NCBI GenBank assembly: GCA_019117325.1
Contig: DWZY01000002.1
Location: forward strand, 1 to 9,282
Reading direction: 5' to 3'
DNA length: 9,282 bases
Source of the DNA: Candidatus Brevibacterium intestinigallinarum
Lineage (GTDB): Bacteria; Actinomycetota; Actinomycetes; Actinomycetales; Brevibacteriaceae
Under the pieces are notes generated by a model. The model saw only the letters and a list, made by a program, of their open reading frames with translations. It did not search any database and was not told where the DNA came from. Both the position numbers and the translations under genes were made by a program. This document shows, piece after piece, positions 5,826 through 9,282 of this stretch (its first letter is position 1; the number at the start of each line of letters is the position of its first letter).

Positions 5826-7190
5826 TCACCCCAGCGCCTGCGCGAAGCCCTCCTCCAGCACGTCGAACGCCTCCTCGAGGAGCGCGTCGCTGATCGTGAG
5901 CGGCGGCAGGAAACGCAGGACATTGCCGTACGTGCCGGTCACCAGCACCAGGACGGCGTTCGCAGCGGCGTGGCCCGCCACCGCCTTGGCGAGCTCCGGA
6001 TGCGGGTCGATCGTGTCCCGCTGCACCAGTTCGATCGCCTGCATCGCACCGCGACCGCGGACATGGCCGATCTCCGGGTGCTTCGCCTGCAGCGCCTCGA
6101 CGCGCCGGACGATGATCTCGCCGATCGCCCCGGCCCGTTCCAGCAGCCGGTCCTGCTCGTACGCCTCGATCGCGCCCAGTGCTGCGGCCACCGCCGCGGG
6201 GTTCCCGCCGTACGTGCCGCCCAGGCCACCGGCGCCCACCGAGTCCATGATCTCCGCACGTCCCGTCACCGCCGCCAGCGGCAGACCGCCCGCCAGCCCC
6301 TTCGCGGTCGTCACGAGGTCGGGGACGATCCCCTCATGCTCGGAGGCGAACATCGCGCCCGTCCGCGCGAAGCCCGTCTGCACCTCATCCGCGACGAACA
6401 CGATCCCGTTCGCCCGCGCGTAGTCGACGAGCGCCGGCAGGAAGCCCTCCGCCGGCACGATGAAGCCGCCCTCGCCCTGGATCGGCTCGATGACGATCGC
6501 GGCGACGTCATCCGCCCCGATCTGCTTGTCGATGAGCGTGATCGCCCGAGCCGCCGCCTCCTCGCCGGTCACCTTCGTGCCCGCGGCCGCATCGTCGCGG
6601 AACGGGTAGGACAGCGGCGCGCGGTAGATCTCACCGGCGAACGGGCCGAAGCCCTTCTTGTACGGCGCTGCCTTCGCGGTCATCGCCATCGTGAGGTTCG
6701 TGCGCCCGTGATACGCGTGGTCGAAGACGACGACCGCGTTGCGCCGCGTGTGAACGCGGGCGATCTTCACCGCGTTCTCCACGGCCTCCGCCCCCGAGTT
6801 CAGCAGCACCGTCCGCTTCTCGTGGTCACCCGGCGTGAGACGGTTGAGCGCCTCCGCGACCTCGACGTACGACTCGTACGGGTTCACCATGAAGCACGTG
6901 TGCGTGAACGCCGCGAGCTGCTCCTGCGCCCGCGCGACCACCCGCGGATTCGCATTGCCCACCGTCGTGACCGCGATGCCCGAGCCCAGATCGACGATCT
7001 GATTCCCGTCCGCATCGCGCAGGATCCCACCGCCCGCCGCGACGACGTACGCCGGCATGCTCGACGCCACGCCCGGCGCGACCGCCCGCTTCCGCCGGGC
7101 CTCCAGCTCCTGCGATCGGGGTCCCGGGATCGCCGTGACGATCCTGCGCTCCTGCGGCAGTCCGGCGCCGCCCACCTCGTCGTGTGCCAT
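5826..7190 (-). CDS. gabT: 4-aminobutyrate--2-oxoglutarate transaminase
   Basis: A full-length class III PLP aminotransferase of 454 aa that moves the amino group of GABA to 2-oxoglutarate, giving succinate semialdehyde and glutamate. Visible landmarks are AIPGPRS (20-26), NSGAEAVENA (131-140) for phosphate binding, FDHAYHGRTN (156-165), IEPIQGEGG (234-242), VADEVQTGFARTG (266-278) with Asp268 contacting the PLP ring nitrogen, and TTAKGLAGG (294-302) with Lys297 as the Schiff-base lysine. These are the usual GabT forms rather than those of ArgD or HemL, though 5-aminovalerate or beta-alanine could also be used. ATG 7190 is the first start after an in-frame TAG (7202-7200). Its ribosome binding site is poor (GAGG one base before the ATG, or AGG further up). 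No gabD or GABA permease is in the window. A 63-bp repeat pair lies directly upstream. Confidence 0.92.
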   Translation of the reverse strand: MAHDEVGGAGLPQERRIVTAIPGPRSQELEARRKRAVAPGVASSMPAYVVAAGGGILRDADGNQIVDLGSGIAVTTVGNANPRVVARAQEQLAAFTHTCFMVNPYESYVEVAEALNRLTPGDHEKRTVLLNSGAEAVENAVKIARVHTRRNAVVVFDHAYHGRTNLTMAMTAKAAPYKKGFGPFAGEIYRAPLSYPFRDDAAAGTKVTGEEAAARAITLIDKQIGADDVAAIVIEPIQGEGGFIVPAEGFLPALVDYARANGIVFVADEVQTGFARTGAMFASEHEGIVPDLVTTAKGLAGGLPLAAVTGRAEIMDSVGAGGLGGTYGGNPAAVAAALGAIEAYEQDRLLERAGAIGEIIVRRVEALQAKHPEIGHVRGRGAMQAIELVQRDTIDPHPELAKAVAGHAAANAVLVLVTGTYGNVLRFLPPLTISDALLEEAFDVLEEGFAQALG

Positions 7191-7205
7191 GCCTCGAACC
7201 TAGCC

Positions 7206-7331
7206 GCCGCCGAGGCCGCTGTCACCACCGTGCCCGCGTGACCGTCCGCGGGTCCAGGACTGGGTCCCGCCGCCGAGGCCGGTGTCACCACCGTGCTCGG
7301 GCAAGCGGCCACGGGTCCAAGACCGGGGCCC
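7206..7331. repeat. Two tandem copies of a 63-bp repeat upstream of gabT
   Basis: Copies at 7206-7268 and 7269-7331 match at 52 of 63 positions by eye; mismatches cluster in the middle, and the first 28 bases differ at one site. The pair fills most of the 164-bp gap between the end of ygfZ and the start of gabT. The length equals 21 codons, and one minus-strand frame is open through it, but this is not the gabT frame. The gap shows no clear promoter motif. Confidence 0.8.
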
Positions 7332-7354
7332 GCGGCAGGACCCTCGTGCCCGTC

Positions 7355-8530
7355 TCACCGACGGCGCTGGTCGACCTCCCGGTTGCGCTGCACCTGCGGG
7401 CCGGACGGCGTCCGCGAGGATACGACGATCGGCTCCTGCGCGGCGACGACGAGCTCCTCGGGCTCACCCTCGGCAGACTCACCCTGGGCGGCGCCGCCCT
7501 CTGCCCCGCGGACCACGACGTGCAGCTGCGCCTCCGGATCGACCGAGCGCTTGATGACGGCCAGGGCGACGGGTCCCAGCTCCCAGTGGAGCGCGGACGT
7601 GGTCACGTGTCCCACGGCCCGCAGCGATCCGCGGATCTCAGCCCGGACCTCGGCGCCGGCGGGCGGGACGAGGTGACCGGACCCGTCCAGGTGGAGGAAC
7701 ACGATCCGGCGGGGCGGCTGGCCCAGGTTGTGGACGCGGGCGACGGCCTCCTGCCCGCGGTAGCAGCCCTTCGCCAGGTGCACGGCGGTCCGCAGCAGAT
7801 CCAGCTCGCCCACGAGCGCCCGATGGTCGATGTCCTGCGCGTCCGGTCGCCACGCCTCGATGCGCAGGGCGTCCCACGCATCGCGGCCAGCGACCTCGAG
7901 CCCCTCGTGGCGCCACTCACGCAGCACGGACCGCTCGACGACGGCGATGCGGAAGTCGATGGAGGCACCCGGGTGGCTGGAGGAAGCGGCCGGGGCACCC
8001 TCGTCGACGACCGCGTACGAGGCGGATCCCTCACCGATCGCGGGCCACGGGTCGTTCCACACGATCGTCGCCTGCAGATCCGCGGGCGGCTCCCCCACGA
8101 AGCCCACGGCCTGGTGAGTGGCGGTCATATCCTCGATCTCGACGCGCAGCATGAACCGCATGCGGTCGAGGAAGCCGATCGCCTCATCGGTGCGCAGATC
8201 GGACAGGGCCCACAGCACCTCACCGTCGTCCACCAGCCGCAGCCAGCCCTCGATGTGCCCGGTGGGCGAGAGCACGAGCGTCTCCGTCGACACGTGCGGT
8301 GCCAGCCGGTCGACCTTCTGCGACGTGAGGGTGTTGAGCCACGTGAGGCGGTCCGGTCCGGTGAAGCGGAAGACACGGGTGGCGGACAGGTCCGCGACGG
8401 CCGCGCCGTCCGCCAGACGACGCTGCTCCTGGAGCGGGATGCCGAAGTGGGCGACCTCGCCCGCGCGCTCGTCCTGGCCGAAGACGGCGGACGACCGGGG
8501 GAAGATCAGCGCGTTCGGGGGTGTGCTCAT
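7355..8530 (-). CDS. ygfZ: YgfZ/GcvT-like folate-binding protein for iron-sulfur cluster maintenance
   Basis: A 391-aa protein of the YgfZ family, which is related to GcvT. In E. coli, YgfZ binds folate and supports the making or repair of certain Fe-S enzymes. The diagnostic motif is complete: KGCYRGQEAVAR at 254-265 with Cys256. The N-terminal region shows FRFTGPDRLTWLNTLTSQ (54-71) and LVLSPTGHIEG (85-95), as expected for the GcvT-like fold. The ATG at 8530 has a strong GGAGGAG five bases upstream (8536-8542); the open frame extends to 8680, but that would overlap the preceding gene. Residues about 343-391 form a Glu/Gly/Ala- then Arg/Gln-rich tail beyond the usual domain. The membrane protein gene ends 23 nt upstream, so both are probably co-transcribed. 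GabT follows after a repeat-bearing gap. Confidence 0.9.
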   Translation of the reverse strand: MSTPPNALIFPRSSAVFGQDERAGEVAHFGIPLQEQRRLADGAAVADLSATRVFRFTGPDRLTWLNTLTSQKVDRLAPHVSTETLVLSPTGHIEGWLRLVDDGEVLWALSDLRTDEAIGFLDRMRFMLRVEIEDMTATHQAVGFVGEPPADLQATIVWNDPWPAIGEGSASYAVVDEGAPAASSSHPGASIDFRIAVVERSVLREWRHEGLEVAGRDAWDALRIEAWRPDAQDIDHRALVGELDLLRTAVHLAKGCYRGQEAVARVHNLGQPPRRIVFLHLDGSGHLVPPAGAEVRAEIRGSLRAVGHVTTSALHWELGPVALAVIKRSVDPEAQLHVVVRGAEGGAAQGESAEGEPEELVVAAQEPIVVSSRTPSGPQVQRNREVDQRRR

Positions 8531-8535
8531 ACGGG

Positions 8536-8542
8536 CTCCTCC
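8536..8542 (-). promoter_or_regulatory. Ribosome binding site of ygfZ
   Basis: GGAGGAG on the minus strand lies five bases before the ATG at 8530. It is the strongest site in the window, and it settles the start against an in-frame extension that reaches 8680. Confidence 0.85.
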
Positions 8543-8553
8543 ATCAGGGGGTG

Positions 8554-9282
8554 TCAGCCGGGTCGCCGGCTCAGTGACTCGTCGAGGGCGTCCCGGATCT
8601 TCTCGACGAATCCGTCGAGCAGGTCTCCTCCCGAGTCCAACGCCCCCAGCACCGGGCCGTATTCCGAAGCCGAGTCGCACGCCTCGCGCACCGAGGCGCG
8701 CAGGTCCACGATGGGGCGGGCGACCGCGTCCATGACGGTCGAGAGGTCGATGTCCTCGAGCTCATCCGCGGCACTGCAGAGGGTGTCGAGAGCGTCCGCT
8801 CCCTGCGTCGCGATATCGCCGACGGACGAGAAGGTGTTGCCCCACCCCGTATCGCTGGGGTTCCGCAGGCTGCCGGATTCCAGGTCCACGACGGTCGCGA
8901 CATCGATGAGGGTGGGGGCGACGTCGTCGACCAGCGAGTCGGCGACCTCCAGCGTCCGGTCCGCGGCCTCGAGGTCATCGCGCAGGCCGGGGACCCACTC
9001 GAGCTGGGGCATGGGGAACGCGGCGAACTCGGCCTGTGCGTCGTCCAGTGAGGACCGCACATCTGCCAGGTCCGCGTCCGCCGCAGCGGGGTCGGTCAGG
9101 AGCGTGTCGAAGAGGGAGTTCGCGCTGCGCGTCGTCTGATCCAGCGCGGTGGAGAGTCGATCGACGCGGTTGTACACGGTGACGGCGCATGCCCCGGCGA
9201 CCAGCACGAGGACGAGGACCACCACGCCAGCGGAGAGGAGCACGCGGGGCCAGCGACGGCCTCGGCGGTCGTGCGCACCGGT
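8554..9282 (-). CDS. Single-pass membrane protein, N-terminus beyond the right edge
   Basis: The frame is open to the right edge and gives 242 visible residues. A basic stretch (DRRGRRWPR, about 5-13) precedes one hydrophobic segment (about 14-37), so the tail is probably cytoplasmic and the remainder extracytoplasmic. A GTG at 9243 is possible, but it would drop the basic flank that orients the helix, so I think the true start is outside the window. The outer part is acidic and helical, with few Lys. A segment at about 85-128 (PQLEWVPGLRDDLEAADR onward) recalls the region before the core of DUF4012 proteins, where a 'W..P.L...L.A' pattern recurs; this is a weak resemblance. Two cysteines (about 195 and 220 by eye) may form a disulfide. 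It ends 23 nt before ygfZ. Function unknown. Confidence 0.7.
   Translation of the reverse strand, partial: TGAHDRRGRRWPRVLLSAGVVVLVLVLVAGACAVTVYNRVDRLSTALDQTTRSANSLFDTLLTDPAAADADLADVRSSLDDAQAEFAAFPMPQLEWVPGLRDDLEAADRTLEVADSLVDDVAPTLIDVATVVDLESGSLRNPSDTGWGNTFSSVGDIATQGADALDTLCSAADELEDIDLSTVMDAVARPIVDLRASVREACDSASEYGPVLGALDSGGDLLDGFVEKIRDALDESLSRRPG

Noticed and set aside
5684..5923. N-terminal extension of the hydratase by 80 residues
   Set aside because: It would overlap the end of gabT and run through the 77-nt hairpin; ATG 5683 has a good ribosome binding site.
4790..7190. A GABA or aromatic degradation operon formed by gabT and the hydratase
   Set aside because: The two enzymes do not act in one known pathway, a 142-bp gap with a strong hairpin separates them, and no gabD or meta-cleavage gene is nearby.
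7184..9139. A 651-codon open frame on the plus strand
   Set aside because: It is antisense to ygfZ and part of the membrane protein gene. YgfZ has its full signature motif and a strong ribosome binding site; the plus-strand product is Arg/Ser/Gly-rich and recognisable as nothing, as expected for a shadow frame in G+C-rich DNA.

Overview
The window is chromosomal DNA of very high G+C content from an actinobacterium, most likely of the order Micrococcales (Microbacteriaceae or a relative). The taxon is inferred from base composition, GTG starts, and the styles of the PepN, YkfC-like, GabT and YgfZ proteins. There are eight protein genes, two of them cut by the window edges. I see no tRNA, rRNA, CRISPR array, transposase or phage gene. 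The genes are ordinary core or metabolic types; the unusual material is in the gaps between them.

Layout, left to right. The 3' end of an aminopeptidase N gene (pepN, +) runs toward a secreted NlpC/P60 cell-wall endopeptidase (YkfC-like, -). Between them lie a 9-bp tandem array that starts at the pepN stop codon, a 70-nt hairpin with perfect 22-bp outer arms, and a degenerate 23-bp tandem array that starts at the endopeptidase stop codon. The endopeptidase has a GTG start, a signal peptide and a 5' leader closed by an 8-bp stem with mutually exclusive inner pairings. Upstream of it is a second inverted-repeat element, then a luciferase-like flavin monooxygenase (-). That gene is divergent from a bile acid:sodium symporter family transporter (+), whose stop codon lies inside a terminator-like hairpin.

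The right half is a minus-strand block. In transcription order it holds a single-pass membrane protein (cut by the right edge), ygfZ (23 nt further on, strong ribosome binding site), a gap with two copies of a 63-bp repeat, gabT, a gap with a 77-nt imperfect hairpin, and a 2-keto-4-pentenoate hydratase-like gene. The hydratase carries a low-complexity insert, and its stop codon begins another short iterated motif.

Together the genes cover peptide breakdown (PepN), peptidoglycan peptide turnover (YkfC-like), organic anion transport (BASS family), GABA catabolism (GabT), organic acid metabolism (hydratase) and Fe-S enzyme maintenance (YgfZ). They do not form one evident pathway, and I do not see a convincing new multi-gene system. 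What deserves a second look is the gap architecture: three different long intergenic inverted repeats, three genes whose stop codon is the first unit of a short tandem repeat, and the structured leader before the wall endopeptidase.
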